Made by a program: the position numbers and the translations under genes
Assembly (NCBI GenBank): GCA_038380435.1
Contig: JAWZYU010000678.1
Span: 1-64,000 of the forward strand
DNA length: 64,000 nucleotides
From: Ryuthela nishihirai
Lineage: Eukaryota; Arthropoda; Arachnida; Araneae; Heptathelidae
Direction: 5' to 3'
Notes under the pieces: model-generated
Databases searched by the model: none
What the model saw: only the letters and a program-made list of their open reading frames with translations
Told to the model about the DNA's origin: nothing
Shown: piece after piece, positions 44,431-57,929 of the stretch
How the letters are laid out: each line of letters begins with the position of its first letter
Position numbering within the stretch: the stretch's first letter is position 1

Positions 44431-46562
44431 GTAGGTTTTTTTTAAAAGGCATTCAAAATTCTCATAGAAATAACATGAAGAGAACCACCTCAAATTTTTT
44501 TAGAAACCAAAACCGAGGGAGAACAACATTTCCAAGTGAAACATGAAACCTGTTAAATGAGGTTCTGAAAGATTTGAATTATGGGTAAAGTTTTATAAAG
44601 ATGGCCTCGAGCAAATGAGATTTCTTGGTAATGTTAAAGAATAGGGAAAAGCTGGATCGAAAACCTAATGTTATCCTATGGACATTAGTCCTAGGTAAAA
44701 ATCTTTATAACGCTCGAACCGTTCGAGATAGCGGGTTCGGACTATGTGATTCGGGATCTATGTCAAATTACTTCACTCCCATATCGAGCACGAGGCTCTA
44801 AACTCAATGTTTAAAAAGTTTAAAATGAATTTTAAACTGTTAAAATCTCGAAAACCGCACGTCCCGAGTCGAATCCGGGTTAGGAATCGGATGCGTCTCG
44901 ACGAGATGTTCCAGAAAAGGGGTCACACGATAGGGCTACCGGTAATATTTAAGAAGTTAGCATCAGCCAATCAACATTCAGGATTTGAAAATTCTGGAAT
45001 CCCATTCGTTCTAAGTTGTAGAGGTAGATTTAAAATGTGCTCCCTTTTTTTCAATGTAAAGGAATTCCTATGATAAGAACGCACTTATAATTTTCAACCA
45101 ATGAGATTAACTGGACGGATTCATTCTCACTGGGCTTAAAAAAATGAGGGGCGTTTTATCATAATTCTGATCACGGATTCTTTTCTTACTAGGAGGACTG
45201 AAGGGATAGAGATTTATCCCTAACGAGATAGATAAATAAATATTTTTAACCAATCACAGCTCAGGAAGCTGATTAAGAAAGGGTTAAAATGGCTCCTAAC
45301 TGTCAGTGACTTACTACTAGTATTTCCTATGCCTCAGAATAGGGAATCATGGGAGTCACCAAATGGACTAATTAAAGTATTTAAATATATTTTTAAATTT
45401 AAATCCTCCATATTTAAAAAACATAACTGAATAATTATTTTCAACCAATCACATTTAAATCTTCAGATGCCAACGGATTCTATTGGATACTACATTTCAG
45501 CTCGGAACTACTCTATTCTGCAGTCTGCAACATACGAAGTACATTGCACATGACATCTGAGCATACCTAGGACCTTTACGTATGAATTGTCATATAAGGA
45601 CATATCTACGACGTCACATATATAAATAACCAATCATTTCAAACCTTAACGATGACATCAGGATATAGTTATCGCAATATGTATCCTACGATAATACATT
45701 GGCGCACTCAATCTGAGCATTTCAATCTCCTTATACATATACATGGACAGCCTTATGACGCCACAATTTATTAGCCAATCAGCTTTGTCACGTGATTTCA
45801 ATTAACCAAACAATTCAGACCTTAATCATGACATCACTGTATATTTATCCTAAAGCTTTGGTATACGGACAGTAAAATTCACCCGCCCCTGCGATGGCAC
45901 AATGCTTTCTTTAAGGATCTCCTCAATTGAACTCCATACATGTTAACCTATGGGTAATCTGGGTCAAACAGTCACTAAGTCTAGCCACTAAATTAATGAA
46001 TTAATTAATTATTTATTTCTCTACAACTCTTATTCAGCAGTATAGGGATATGGCATTCTTCATGTCTTTAAAAACATGGATGCTTACAGGTAGACAGGGA
46101 TGTAAGAAGGATGAGACTTCTTTGAACCAATTCTGGGGCGTTTTTTTTTATAATAATTTCACTCTTTTCTCTTTTATCCCATACTCCGCAAAGGATCGAT
46201 ACACTTTTTAAATACTTTCAATAGAGTGAAATGACTTTTTTATTACATTTTAATTTCACTAAGCCTAATCTCGTACTATTGACATACGGATGAGCTATAT
46301 CTCAACTTCTAATCACTCTTTTCACCTTTCTTCATAGTTTTCAATCTTCTTTCATTCTATACATAGGGCAAGCCTCAAAACCCTCCACAGAGTGAAGCCA
46401 CAGGGCCCGTGCAAAATAGTCCCCAACTCACAAGGGGAAGACTTGCTGCAAAGCCCCTTGCAACGGGAAACCGCAGGGCCCACATATAAAAATCCCCCAA
46501 CCCGCGAGAGACACACGCCCCGTAAAGCCCAGAACCTGCACAATATTAGATTTACTCATCTG
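44431..46562 (+). repeat. Q module, copy 2
   Basis: It has the same order of CCAAT motifs as copy 1. The first CRE is mutated (CGACGTCA near 45609), as is the second (TGACGCCA). ACATATAAAAATCCC is near 46484. An 88-codon frame at 44807-45073 (MFKKFKMNFKLLKSRKPHVP) is broken in copy 1 and missing in the inverted copy, so I do not call it a gene. Confidence 0.78.
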
Positions 46563-47150
46563 GGGGTCTCAATCGGTAGCGCACCAGGATCCGAACAAAA
46601 AGTATCCGAACATTACGTTGATTACAGAATTCAGAAAAAATATCTGGCAACGATTTTTTTTTTGCAAATTAGTGATCTGGCAACCTTCGTGTACAATACA
46701 TGTACAGTTGCTCAAAAAATATTCGAACACTACAGTTGATTACAGAATTCAGAAAATATATCTGGCAAAGATTTTTTTTTACAAATTAGAGATCTGGCAA
46801 ACTACGTGTACAGTCGCTCAATAAAATATCTGAACACTATGGTTGATTACAGAATTCAGAAGAAATATCTGGCAACGATTCTTTTTTTTACAAATTAGCG
46901 ATTTCGGCAACCTTCGTGTACAGTCGCTGGAAAAAGTATCCAAACACTACGGTTGATTACAGAATTCAGATAAAATATCTGGCAACGATTTTTTAGAAAT
47001 TATTGATCTGGCAAACTTCGTGTCACGTGACACGAAGGTTCCCAGTTCACTTATTTCTAAAAAAAATTGTTGCCAGATATTTTTTCCGAATTCTGTAAGG
47101 AACCACAGTGAGGCGTTCGCCACATGAAGGCGACTGTACTCGGTAAAAAA
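46563..47150. repeat. SINE1 head remnant and MITE array, unit 2
   Basis: A 25-bp SINE1 head trace (AATCGGTAGCGCACCAGG) is followed by about four MITE half-units and a palindrome centre GTGTCACGTGACAC near 47028, then a truncated inverted arm. It is shorter than the matching array at 38038-38840. Confidence 0.87.
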
Positions 47151-47271
47151 ATATTTTTCCTTCCTTTTGGCTGTGCAAGTATATTAAAGAATATTATTTT
47201 CGGTGGGAAATAAGAGAATGAAGAAAAGGTAAAGAATACGCGTCTGTTCGTGGTGCTGAGAATAAAGGCAA

Positions 47272-47632
47272 GTTCCCCGTCCCATGGCCGAGTGGTTAGC
47301 GCGCTTGGCTATTGATCTAAGGGACCTGCATTGGAGCCCTGGGTAAGGCATTGATGGATGGTTGGCTACTGATCCTGAAATACTCCCAATATCGGCAGAT
47401 AAAGCCCCCGCCCCGAAATTGGTTCCAAACACCTATAAACAGGCCCTTAGTGGCAGAAAACGCACAAATGCCCCAAAAAACGCTGTGTGAAACCACCTCA
47501 AAGCTACCTGGGTTCGAGCCCCGATGTTTCTCTGCTGAGGTCCTAACATCTTCTCAGGACCTTGTCTTATGACATATAAACTGACAGGCTCCTGTCAGAC
47601 CTCTGCGACAAGCAGCTGCTTGAGGGGGATGT
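47272..47632 (+). repeat. SINE2 with double head, unit 2
   Basis: Same structure and insertion point as 38990-39345: degraded first B box, about 145-bp insert, intact second B box, one body. Confidence 0.87.
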
Positions 47633-49325
47633 TTTACTGATTGCTTTCCGAATTTTTTTCTTCCATTTCATGGGTAGCAATCGAAAGGAATTTTGCTTTC
47701 AGTCCCAGTGAAATATTTTAAAGAACAGAGTAAGTTTAAGTAACTTTGTTTGCATTATGCATTAAAGGAAATAAAAAAGAGCAACCGAAGCTAACGAGCT
47801 GCGAATTTCTGCAGTTACTTCTTTCAAAATGATTGAAACATTTACATAATCTACGGTTTTATAGAAATACATTTTCGCAATAAAAACCAGTTATTGATTT
47901 GGGTTTGTCAGGTTTAGAGATTCGATAGATAAATAAAATTTTTATTGATATATGAAAAACCAGCAGCGTTTTTCTCGCAATCTCACATTTTAGTCACCTT
48001 ATAGTTAGTACTTAGCTTAGAGTGTTTTTGAAATCCATTATTCTTCAGTGCATTAATTCATTTCAATTTCTAAATGCAAATGTTTATTGTAGGAACGAAG
48101 ACGTTTTGAATTCTTCTAGAGAACGAGACAGGTAGAGGGAAAAATATTCCATGCAGTTCTACTCTTAAAATCTCTGGAATTTATTGCAAAAGTTTAATTA
48201 TGAGCTATTCTTCCCAAATAACAATTAAAACTTTTCCATTTTACCTATTTCGAGGCAAAATTTTGAAAAGTACCTTTGAATTGATATTAGACGTTAATCT
48301 TCTACTTCTACATTATTTAGCAAACTCTGTTTTCGTTGCCAGATCTCGCTAACATGTTATGCAGACGATAATTCATTAATTTTAATTAGAAGAGCTTCGT
48401 CTGATCGGTATTTTATTGCAGAGAGTGGGATAAATGGCAAGGTTACAAGGACCCCTAGGGCTAAAATAATAACTTAACCCTAGGGGACAGGTATAACTCC
48501 TGTACACGAGGTTAGAGAAGCGATATTGATATTTCAAGAAAAAAATTAAATTGAATTTCACATTTGAAGAATGATAGCACGATTTTAATACTTGATCATT
48601 TCCTCCATTTGAAATTATTTTTGTTGAATCAACTTCTGTAAGTAAAACAAGCAGGAAAAACACTTAAAATAGGCCAAAGTTAAATATTAGAAATTTTTAA
48701 AATCATTAAATACTAAATTATTAATAAATAAACCGTTTAACGACTTTTTTTCAGTAAATGATTAGATACCAATTTATGATGCAAACCATTAATAGCTAAT
48801 TCTAACAGAATATAAATTATAATATTAATATAATTGAATAATAATAAGTAATTACAGAAGGATTTAAAACTAATTTCCATCTGTACACCAATGACTTGAT
48901 TTTACATTAAGACTCTATGGAAGCTGAACTACCTGTACATCGTTTAGAAAAGTCTGTTTTCGTTGCCAGATCTCGCCAACAAACTATGAAGATGAAAATT
49001 CATTTATTTTATTCCAGAAGCCGTTCTTTCCTCTGATCATTTGAAAATAATTGCCCTTAGAGTTCAAAATACTGATGGATTCAGTGATTGCCCACAACTT
49101 GAAAGTTTTAAAGGGGGGCTTTAAAACAATTTTTTTTATTTACAAGAGTTTAAAAAAACTTCTATTAAGAATATTTTGAAGATCTGCGTCATATCATAGA
49201 GAGCAAAGATACCTCGTTTGGATTATTTTAGTAAATAAGAGGTAAAAAATACTTAACTAGAAAAATAATTTATATTTATAAAATAGATATTAAAAATAAT
49301 AATAGTTAAACGAACAAAGGAAGTT
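47633..49325. repeat. R module, copy 2
   Basis: A direct copy of 39346-41010 with scattered substitutions and small indels. It shows no gene. Confidence 0.87.
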
Positions 49326-49945
49326 GTGTTGTTTTGCCCGTGAGGACATGTTTTATACACAATGGGCTAAATGGCCAGGTCACAAGCACCCCGAGAGCTT
49401 AAAGAAGTTTGGGGAAAAGGGACCCACTGGACAACTGTTGGGAGACAGATGGTAGTCTCTTATCAAAACCATCCAGCGTGTTGTTTAATGTGTACAGTCA
49501 TTCAGAAATATATCCGAACCCTATGGTTGATTACAGAATAGAGAAAAAATATCCGGTAACGTTTTTTTTAGAAATTAGGGATGCGGCAACTTTGATCTGG
49601 GACGTGATTCTGGCAACCTTCGTGTCACGTGACACGAAGATCACTAATTTCTAAAAAAATCGCTAAATAGTTTTTCTGAATTCTGTAATCAACCGTAGTT
49701 TTCGGATACTTTTTCGAGAGACTGTACTCGAAACCTCGGATTCCTATTATAGTAAGGCTCCGTAATCCGACCTGCAGAATCGGTGACATTTCTCCCTCCG
49801 TCAGTAGAGGGACACCGATGGGCTTGCAAAGTGGACGTTAAAGAACGCGGTGGATGGCCGCGACTACAGATATATGTTTTCCTTCCCCGAACCTTTTCTG
49901 CTATTCCTTGTGGCCTGGTTATTTAGCCCATTGTGTGCATAAAAA
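49326..49945. repeat. SINE1 tail, palindromic MITE (49495-49724) and degenerate SINE1
   Basis: Same order as 41011-41660. The MITE has TA at 49493-49494 and 49725-49726 and centre GTGTCACGTGACAC. Part of its right arm near the centre is deleted. Confidence 0.87.
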
Positions 49946-50640
49946 ATGCGAGTATAAAAGCCTCATCTTCTCACGTATACCAATAATACATATTTATATA
50001 TGGTGAATGTTTGATTAACACAGGAATTGCGGTGTCCATCGAATTCATAAGCCTTTTCACTCTGTGGCAGAAACGGAGCATTCCATTCCTTTTTTTTTTA
50101 GGATCTTCATATAGATAGATACCAAAAAAACTTAATATTTAAAATCGGCGAAGAAATGGAGTCTCGTAAATGGATCCCCGCGATTACGGAAATGTGTGGA
50201 TGTTGGGTAAAAGTCACAAAAGGAAGACGGTACAAAGAATCAAAAGTCGCAAAAATTCACTCTGTTGCAGAATCCATAAAAAAGCTAGGGGGCTTTTGTT
50301 TTTTTGGTAATTCGCACCACTGCTTGATTCTTGATGACAGACTGGAGAGGCACTTTCAACATTTATTATGATTGTACGGGTGCGTATCGGGTGCACAGCG
50401 ACTTTTTCATCACCCTGTATAATGACGTTTTTTGGTTTTCGACTCTTTCTGAAGCCTTTTTTTTTAATGTGACTTTAATATCTATATATCTTCGTACTCA
50501 GGAGACTTTCTATATATCTTCGTACTCAGGAGACTTGGTACTTCAATGTATTGAATGGCTTTGTTGCCAGATTCCGTGTCAAACTTTTTCCCCCGGCGGA
50601 ATGGAAATTTTAGAATTTCCGAACAAAACAATTTTTGAAC
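49946..50640 (+). repeat. E module, copy 2
   Basis: It contains the MESRKWIPAITE frame from 50156. A 28-bp tandem duplication (CTATATATCTTCGTACTC start at 50482 and 50510) falls on the sequence used as insertion target by the 625-bp retroposon in unit 0. This copy is an empty site. Confidence 0.8.
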
Positions 50641-53520
50641 AACCCAACGTTAAAGAACACACTGGATGGCCTTGACGGGAGCCTACCATCTGTCTCCCAT
50701 CAGCTTTTCCAGTGGGTCCTCAACCTTCTCCGAGCCTTCGGGGTACTTGTGACCTGGCCATTTAGCCCATGGTGTGCAAAAAAGTGCCGCTCAATGTTAA
50801 AACAATCGAAATGCACTTACGATTGGTTTACTGAGTACTACTCCTTAACAGAGATTCAGAAGATGTTTATGTGGGTGTTGTAATGAAACGATTAAATGCA
50901 GTGTTGCCAACCTCGAAAGACGAAATGATGCCTAAGCTTCAGAATATGACGGCAACGGATTAGGCAGCGATTTTTGTTTCAACGTAGGATTGATTGCTTG
51001 TTTTACCTCTGAGCGCCACAGTTTTGCACACCATGGGCGAAATGGCCAGGTCACATGGTACCCTAAGGCTCAGAGAAGGTTAGGTGACCCACTGGAAAAC
51101 CTGTTGGGAGACAGATGGTAGCCTCCCGTCAAGGCCATCCAGCGCGTTCTTTAACGTTGGGTTGTTTTACCTCTGAGCGGCACTTTTTTGCACACCATGG
51201 GCTAAATGGCCAGGTCACATGAACCCCTAATGCTCAGAGAAGGTTAGGTGACCCACTGGAAAACCTGTTGGGAGACAGATGGTAACCTCCCGTCAAGGGT
51301 AGCCAGTGTGTTCTTTAACGTTGGGTTGTTTTACCTCTGAACGGCACTTTTTTGCACACCATGGGCTAAATGGCCACGTCACATGGACCCCTAAGGCTCA
51401 GAGAAGGTTGGGGGACCCACTGGAAAACGTGTTGGGAGACAGATGGTAGCCTCCCGTCAAGGGTATCCAGTGTGTTCTTTAACGTTGGGTTGTTTTACCT
51501 CTGAGCGGCACTTTTTTGCACAACATGGGCTAAATGGCCAGGTCACATGGACCCCTAAGGCTCAGAGAAAGTTGGGGGACCCATTGGAAAACCTGTTGGG
51601 AGACAGATGGTAGCCTCCCGTCAAAGCCATCAAGTGTGTTCTTTAACGTTGGGTTGTTTTACCTCTGAGCGGCACTTTTTTGCACACCATGGGCTAAATG
51701 GCCAGATCAAATGGACCTCTAAGGCTCAGAGAAGGTTGGCGGACCCACTGGAAAACCTGTTGGGAGACAGATGTTAGCCTCCCGTCAAGGATATCCAGTG
51801 TGTTCTTTAACGTTGGGTTGTTTTACCTCTGAGCGGCACTTTTTTGCACACCATGGGCTAAATGGACAGGTCACATGGACCCCTTAGGTTCAGAAAAGTT
51901 TAGGGGACCCACTAGAAAACCTGTTGGGAGACAGATGGTAGCCTCCCATCAAGGCCATCCAGTGTGTTCTTTAAAGTTGGGTTATTTTACTCCCGTCAAG
52001 ATCATCCAAAGTGTTCTTTAACGTTGGGTTATTTTACCTCTGAGCTGCACCTTTTTGCACCCCATGGGCTAAATGGCCAGGTCACATGGACCCCGAAATC
52101 TAAGAGAAGGTTAGGGGACTCACTGGAAACCCTGTTGGGAGACAGATGGTAGCCTCCCATCAAGGCCATCCAGAGTGTTCTTTAAAGTTGGGTTGTTTTA
52201 CCTCTGAGCTGCATATTTTAGACACCATGGGCTAAATGGCCAGGTCACATAGACACCGAAGGCTAACACATGGTTAGGGGACCCACTGGAAAACCTGTTT
52301 GGAGACAGATGGTAGCCTCCCGTCAAGGCCATCCATTGTGTTCTTTATCGTTGGGTTGTTTTACCTCTGAGTGGCACTTTATTGCACACCATGGGCTAAA
52401 TGGCCAGGTCACATGGACCCCTTAGGTTCAGAAAAGGTTAGGGGACTCACTAGAAAACCTGTTGGGAGACAGATGGTAGCCTCCCGTCAAGGCCATCCAA
52501 AGTGTTCTTTAACGTTTGGTTGTTTTACCTCTGAGCGGCACTTTTTTGCACCCCATGGGCTAAATGGCCAGGTCACATGGACCCCGAAGGCTAACACAAA
52601 GTTATTGGACCCGCTGGAAAACCTGTTGGGAGAGAGATGATAGCGTCCCGTCAAGGCCATCCAGCGTGTTCTTTAACGTTGGGTTGTTTTACCTCTGACG
52701 GCACTTTTTTTGCACACCATGGGCTAAATGGCCAGGTCACATGGACCCCTAAGGCTCAGAGAAGGTTAGGGGACCCACTGGAAAACCTGTTGGGAAACAG
52801 ATGATAGCCTCCCGTCATGGCCATCCAGTGTGTTCTTTAACGTTGGGTTGTTTTACCTCTGAGCGGCAGTTTTTTGCACACCATAAACTAAATGGCCAGG
52901 TCACATGGACCCCGAAGGCTAAGACTAGGTTAGGGGACCCACTGGAAAACCTGTTCGGAGACAGATGGTAGCCTCCCGTCAAGGCCATCAAATGTGTTCT
53001 TTAACGTTGTGTTGTTTTACCTCTGAGCAGCACTTTCTCGCACACAATGGGCTAAATGGCCAGGTCACATGGACTCCTAAAGCTCAGAGAAGGTTCGGGG
53101 ACCCACTGGAACAGTTGTTGGGAATCAGATGGTAGTCTCCGGTCAAGGCCATCCAGTTTGTTCTTTGACGTTGGGTTGTTTTACCTCTGAGCGGCACTTT
53201 TTTGCACACCATGGGCTAAATGGCCAGGTCACATTGACCTCTGAGGCTCAGAGAACGTTAGGGGACCCACTGGAAAAGCTGTTGGGAGACAGATGCTAAC
53301 CTCCCGTCCAGCTGGGTTGTTTTACCACTGAGAGACTTTTTTTGCACACAATGGGCTAAATGGCCAGGTCAGAAGCACCCCGAAGACTAGATTGGGGAGG
53401 ACCCACTGTAATGGCTGTTGAGAGACAGATGGTAGCCATCCAGCGTGTTCTTTAATGTGTGCACGAGGTCACAGCTTAACGTTCCATCCCATGAACGGTG
53501 GCTCTCCCAAGACTATCCGT
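50641..53520. repeat. SINE1 tail, Y module copy 3 and 15-unit SINE1 tail array
   Basis: A plus-strand tail lies at 50641-50800 and the Y module at 50805-50990; its 34-codon frame is cut by TAG here. About 15 minus-strand units of 165-170 bp follow (50990-53455), with marks CCCTAAGGCTCAGAG and GGAAAACCTG. A body remnant (CACAGCTTAACGTTCCATCC) closes the array, as at 29940-30035. Confidence 0.92.
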
Positions 53521-53524
53521 ATAA

Positions 53525-54338
53525 CCTACCGAAAAAAAAAACGGATTTAAAAAAAACATCAGAAAAAGACATTTTACTCAGAAAAGTAAAAAAAAAAAAT
53601 GACCCTTTCTACTATCCAAGGTAGAGTCACGTGACCTAAAGATTCATACTCCAGAGATTCATCACTTGGCCTCCGCTCATCAGGGGCGTGTCATGATAAT
53701 TCGGAGCACCGAGTCACGTGATCCGAAGATTCACACTCCAGAGATTCATCACTAGACGGATTCGTTCGCTCATTAATGGCGTTTTAAATAATGCGGCAGG
53801 CGGTGTATTGAATATCGAGATACATTAAGAATACTCGAAAAAGGCGATTCGGAAAAAGTACAATGTACCGGCTATTACAATTCCGTAATAGCCGATACGC
53901 CATACCTTTCCTAAGGGCCACATCTTCGTACCAGCGCCCGCCAGTGTTGCCTACGATGGATCCCAGGCTACCAAATGCACAGGCCCTGCGCAGGCACCAC
54001 TGGTTACTTCGGGGGCTAGCTCATCACGGCGTGTGGACGGACCGTGATGATCGCGCATCCTCTCTACCCCCCCAAACACGAGTTGCTCCGCTGTTTTCCA
54101 CCAGACTACGGCGTCGTGGTTTCGAACCAAACGGCTCGTGGAGGAGAGTCTTCGAAATGGGCTCCATAGCCAATTTGCTTATATAGTAGGTCTTCAGGGC
54201 ATTTATTAATTAGCGTTAGGTAATATTTTGAAAGTTGCGTCATAAAAAATGAGGAATCTGGCAACGCAAAGAATCTGACCAAGGGTCATCTGTTAGAGGT
54301 CACCGAAATCTAATTATGGAAGAAATTCCATAAAGATG
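53525..54338 (+). repeat. P module, copy 3
   Basis: GTCACGTGAC is near 53626, the hairpin at 53869-53894, the frame at 53863-54186 and the TTATATAG motif near 54178. The 3' end is interrupted by a LINE fragment. Confidence 0.87.
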
Positions 54339-55140
54339 CATGTAACGTGGGTTAAAAGATAGGTCATCCGTAACCTGGCCCGCTTATATCTGGTAAGACA
54401 TTTAGTTTCATTTAAATTTATGTGTACACTATATTCTGCATTAATCCATTCTCAATTAACATATGGTATAAAATCTTGGGGAGGAATGCATTTCAATAAT
54501 TTTAAACAACTTTTAGTGCTGCAAAAGAGATTTATTCGCTTATTAACTAAAAGCCCATAAACGGAACTTTTATTACCTTTGTTTCGAGAAGCAGGAATTT
54601 TGCCTTTACGCCATGATTATTTTTTCGAAATAATTGAATACTTTTACTTTAGAAATGATAGCATTAAAACTGATACGAATAATTACCAATTACGACGAGA
54701 TAAAAACATAAATTATGGAATTCCTGCATTACATAAGGAAATTTTTAGGCACTATTATTTGTATTTAGCACCGAAATTTCTTTCCTCTCTCCCAGTCAGC
54801 ATGAAAAATATCACGAACTATCATTTGTTTTCTAAAGTTCTCAAGAAATACATTTTGAAACTGGATGATGTGGAAACGTTTTTGCATTAATCTACTACAA
54901 CTGTTTATATGTAACATGGATATTGAATGTTTCTGACTTTCTGACTTTCACACTTCTGGATTACTAAAAATTTTTTGTTTTGAGTTGATTTCGTTTTTTT
55001 GTGTATTATTCAATGTGACGACTGATGTTTTCAATTGAAATTGTTCCTATATGGAGATCTCACGAACGAGCGTGCTATTGTGAGACCTCAACAGTTTTTG
55101 TATACTGTAAAACATTATCTGATATAAAAATTATCTATCT
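54339..55140 (+). pseudogene. 3' fragment of a second LINE (CR1/jockey type)
   Basis: Read in frame from about 54450, the peptide has YGIKSWGG, LLVLQKRFIRLLTKSP, a TAA stop at 54558-54560, then PLFREAGILPLRHDYFFEII and, to the TAA at 54888-54890, NYHLFSKVLKKYIL. This pattern (WG, LQKRxIR, LFxExGIL, FxKxLKKYL) is typical of the region after the RT domain in CR1/jockey-type LINEs. The endonuclease and RT catalytic parts are absent (5' truncation). A 250-bp 3' UTR ends in a TATCT-rich run (55130-55147). It is unrelated to the RTE-like LINE. Confidence 0.75.
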
Positions 55141-57237
55141 TATCTAGATAGGTCAAGTAGGTTTTTTTTAAAAGGTATTCAAAATTCCCATAGAAATAAC
55201 ATGAAGGAAACCACCTCAAATTTTTTAGAAACCAAAACCGAGGAAGAACAACATTTCAAAGTGAAACATGAAACCTGTTAAATGAGGTTCTGAAAGATTT
55301 GAATTATGGGTTATAAAGATGGCCTCGAGCAAATGAGATTTCTTGGTAATTTTAAAGTATAGGGAAAAACTGGATCGAAAACCTAATGTTATCCTACGGA
55401 CATTAGTCGTAGACAAAAATCTTTATAACGCTCGAACCGTTCGAGATAGCGGGTTCGGACTACGTGATTCGGGATCTACGTCAAATTATTTCACTCCCAT
55501 ATCGAGCACGACTCTAAACTCAATGTTTAAAAAGTTTAAAATGATTTTTAAACTGTTAAAATCTCGAAAACCGCACGTCCCGGGTCGAATCCGGTTTCGG
55601 AATCGGATGCGTCTCGACGAGACGTTTCAGAAAAGGGGTCACACGATAGAGCTACCTCTAATATTTAAGAAGTTAGCATCAGCCATTCAGCATTTCAAAC
55701 TACTGGAGTCCCATTGCTTCTACCTGGTAGAGGTACATTTAAAGTTCTCGCCCTTTTTCAAGGTAAAGGCATTCCTATGACGTATAATTTTCAACCAATG
55801 AGATTAACTGGACGGATTCGTTCTCACTGGGCTTAAAAAAACGAGTGACGTTTCACGATAATTCGGAACACGGATTATTTTCTTACTAGGAGGACTGAAG
55901 GGATAGAGATGTTATCCCTAACGAGATAGATAAATAAATATTTTTAACCAATCACAGCTCAGGAAGCTGATTAAGAAAGGGTTAAAATGGCTCCTAACTG
56001 TCAGTGACTTACTACTAGTATTTCCTATGCCTCAGAATAGGGAATCATGGTAGTCACCAAATGGACTAATTAAAGTATTTAAATATATTTTTAACTTTAA
56101 ATCTTAAATATTTAAAAAAGATAACTGAATAATTATTTTTAAACAATCACATTTAAACCTTCAGATGCCAACGGATTCTATTGGATACTTCATTTCAGCT
56201 CCGAACTACTCTATTCTGCAGTCTGCAACATACGAAGTACATTGCACATGAGATCTGCGCATATCTAGGACGTTTACACATGAATTGTCATATAAGTACA
56301 TATCTATGACGTCACATATTAATAACCAATCATTTCAAACCTTAACGATGACATCAGGATATAGTTATCCCAATATGTATCCTATGATAATACATATGCG
56401 CACTCAATATGAGCATTTCAATCTTCTTATAAATATACAAGGACAGCCTTATGACGTCACAATTTATTAGCCAATCAGTTTTGTCACGTGATTTCAATTA
56501 ACCAATCAATTCAAACCTTAATCATTGTATATTTATCCTATTGCTTTGGTATACGGACAGTAAAAATTCATCCGCCCTGCGATGGCACCATGCTTTCTCT
56601 ACGGAGTTCCTCAATTGAACTCCTCACATGTTAACCTATGGGTAATCTGGGTCAAACAGTCACTAAGTCTAGCCACTATATTAATGAATTAATTAATTAA
56701 TTATTTATTTTCCTACTACTCTTATTCTGCGGTATAGGGATATGGCATTCTTCATGTCTTTACAAACATGGATGCTTACAGGTAGACAGGGATGTAAGTA
56801 GGATGAGACTTCTTTTAACCAATTCTGGGACGTTTTTAATAATAATTTCACTTTTTTCTCTTTTATCCCATACTCCGCAAAGGATCGATACACTTTTTAA
56901 ATACTTTCAATGGAGTGAAAGGACTTTTTTATTACATTTTAATTTCACTAAGCCTAATCTCATACTATTAACATACGGATGAGCTATATCTCAACTTCTA
57001 ATCACTCTTTTCACCTTTCTTCATAGTTTTCAATCCTCTTTCATTCTATACATAGGGCAAGCCTCAAAACCCTCCACAGAGTGAAGCCACAGGGCCCGTG
57101 CAAAATAGTCCCCAACTCACAAGGGGAAGACTTGCCGCAAAGCCCCTTGCAACGGGAAACCGCAGGGCCCTCATGTAAAAAGCCCCCAATCCGCGAGAGA
57201 CGCACGCCCCGAAAAGCCTAGAACCCGCATTATATTA
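55141..57237 (+). repeat. Q module, copy 3
   Basis: It keeps both CRE sites intact (56307-56314 and 56452-56459) and most CCAAT motifs; the TATA-like site near 57172 is altered to ATGTAAAAAG. A frame at 55343-55780 partly matches the 44807-45073 frame but diverges at its end. Confidence 0.78.
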
Positions 57238-57688
57238 GACTTAATACGGTTGATTACAGAATTCAGAAAAAATATCTGGCAAAGATTTTTTTTTTTACAA
57301 ATTAGCGATCTGGCAACCTTCGTGTACAATACATGTACAGTTGCTCAAAAAATATCCGAACACTACGATTGATTACAGAATTCAAAAAAATATATCTGGC
57401 AACGATTTTTTTTTACAAATTAGTGATCTAGCAACCTTCGTGTACAATGCATGTACAGTTGCTCAAAAAAATATCCGAACATTATGGTTGATTACAGAAT
57501 TCAGAAGAAATATCTGGCAACGATTTTTTTACAAATTAGCGATCTGGCAACCTTCGTGTACAATACATATACAATTGCTCAAAAAATATCCGAACACTGC
57601 GATTGATTACAGAATTCAGAAAATATATCTGGCAACAATTTTTTTTTACAAATTAGTGATCTGGCAACCTTCGTGTACAATACATGTA
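57238..57688 (-). repeat. MITE half-unit array, unit 3
   Basis: About four half-units of 115-120 bp with ACAATACATGTACA junctions, leading into the complete palindromic MITE at 57689. Confidence 0.88.
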
Positions 57689-57902
57689 CAGTCACTCAAA
57701 AAAGTATCCGAACACTATGGTTGATTGCAGAATTCAGAAAAAATATCTGGCAACGATTTTTATAGAAATTAATGATCTGGCAACCTTTGTGTCACGTGAC
57801 ACGAAGGTTGTCAGATCACTAATTTCTATAAAAATCGTTGCCAGATATTTTTTCTGAATTCTGTAATCAACCATAGTGTTCGGATACTTTTTTGAGCGAC
57901 TG
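57689..57902. mobile_element. Reference palindromic MITE, 214 bp
   Basis: TA at 57687-57688 and 57903-57904 flank CAGTCACTCAAAAAAGTATC at the left and GAGCGACTG at the right. The two 107-bp arms are near-perfect inverted repeats meeting at GTCAC|GTGAC (57795/57796), with no unique spacer. TA target sites and a CAGT-type terminus fit Tc1/mariner-derived MITEs. It has no coding capacity. The centre is also a perfect CACGTG E-box. Confidence 0.9.
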
Positions 57903-57929
57903 TACAGTTGCCCAAAAAATATCAAAAAA

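Noticed and set aside
44807..45073. 88-codon frame in the Q module as a conserved gene
   Set aside because: It is interrupted in copy 1, diverges at the end in copy 3 and is deleted in the inverted copy.
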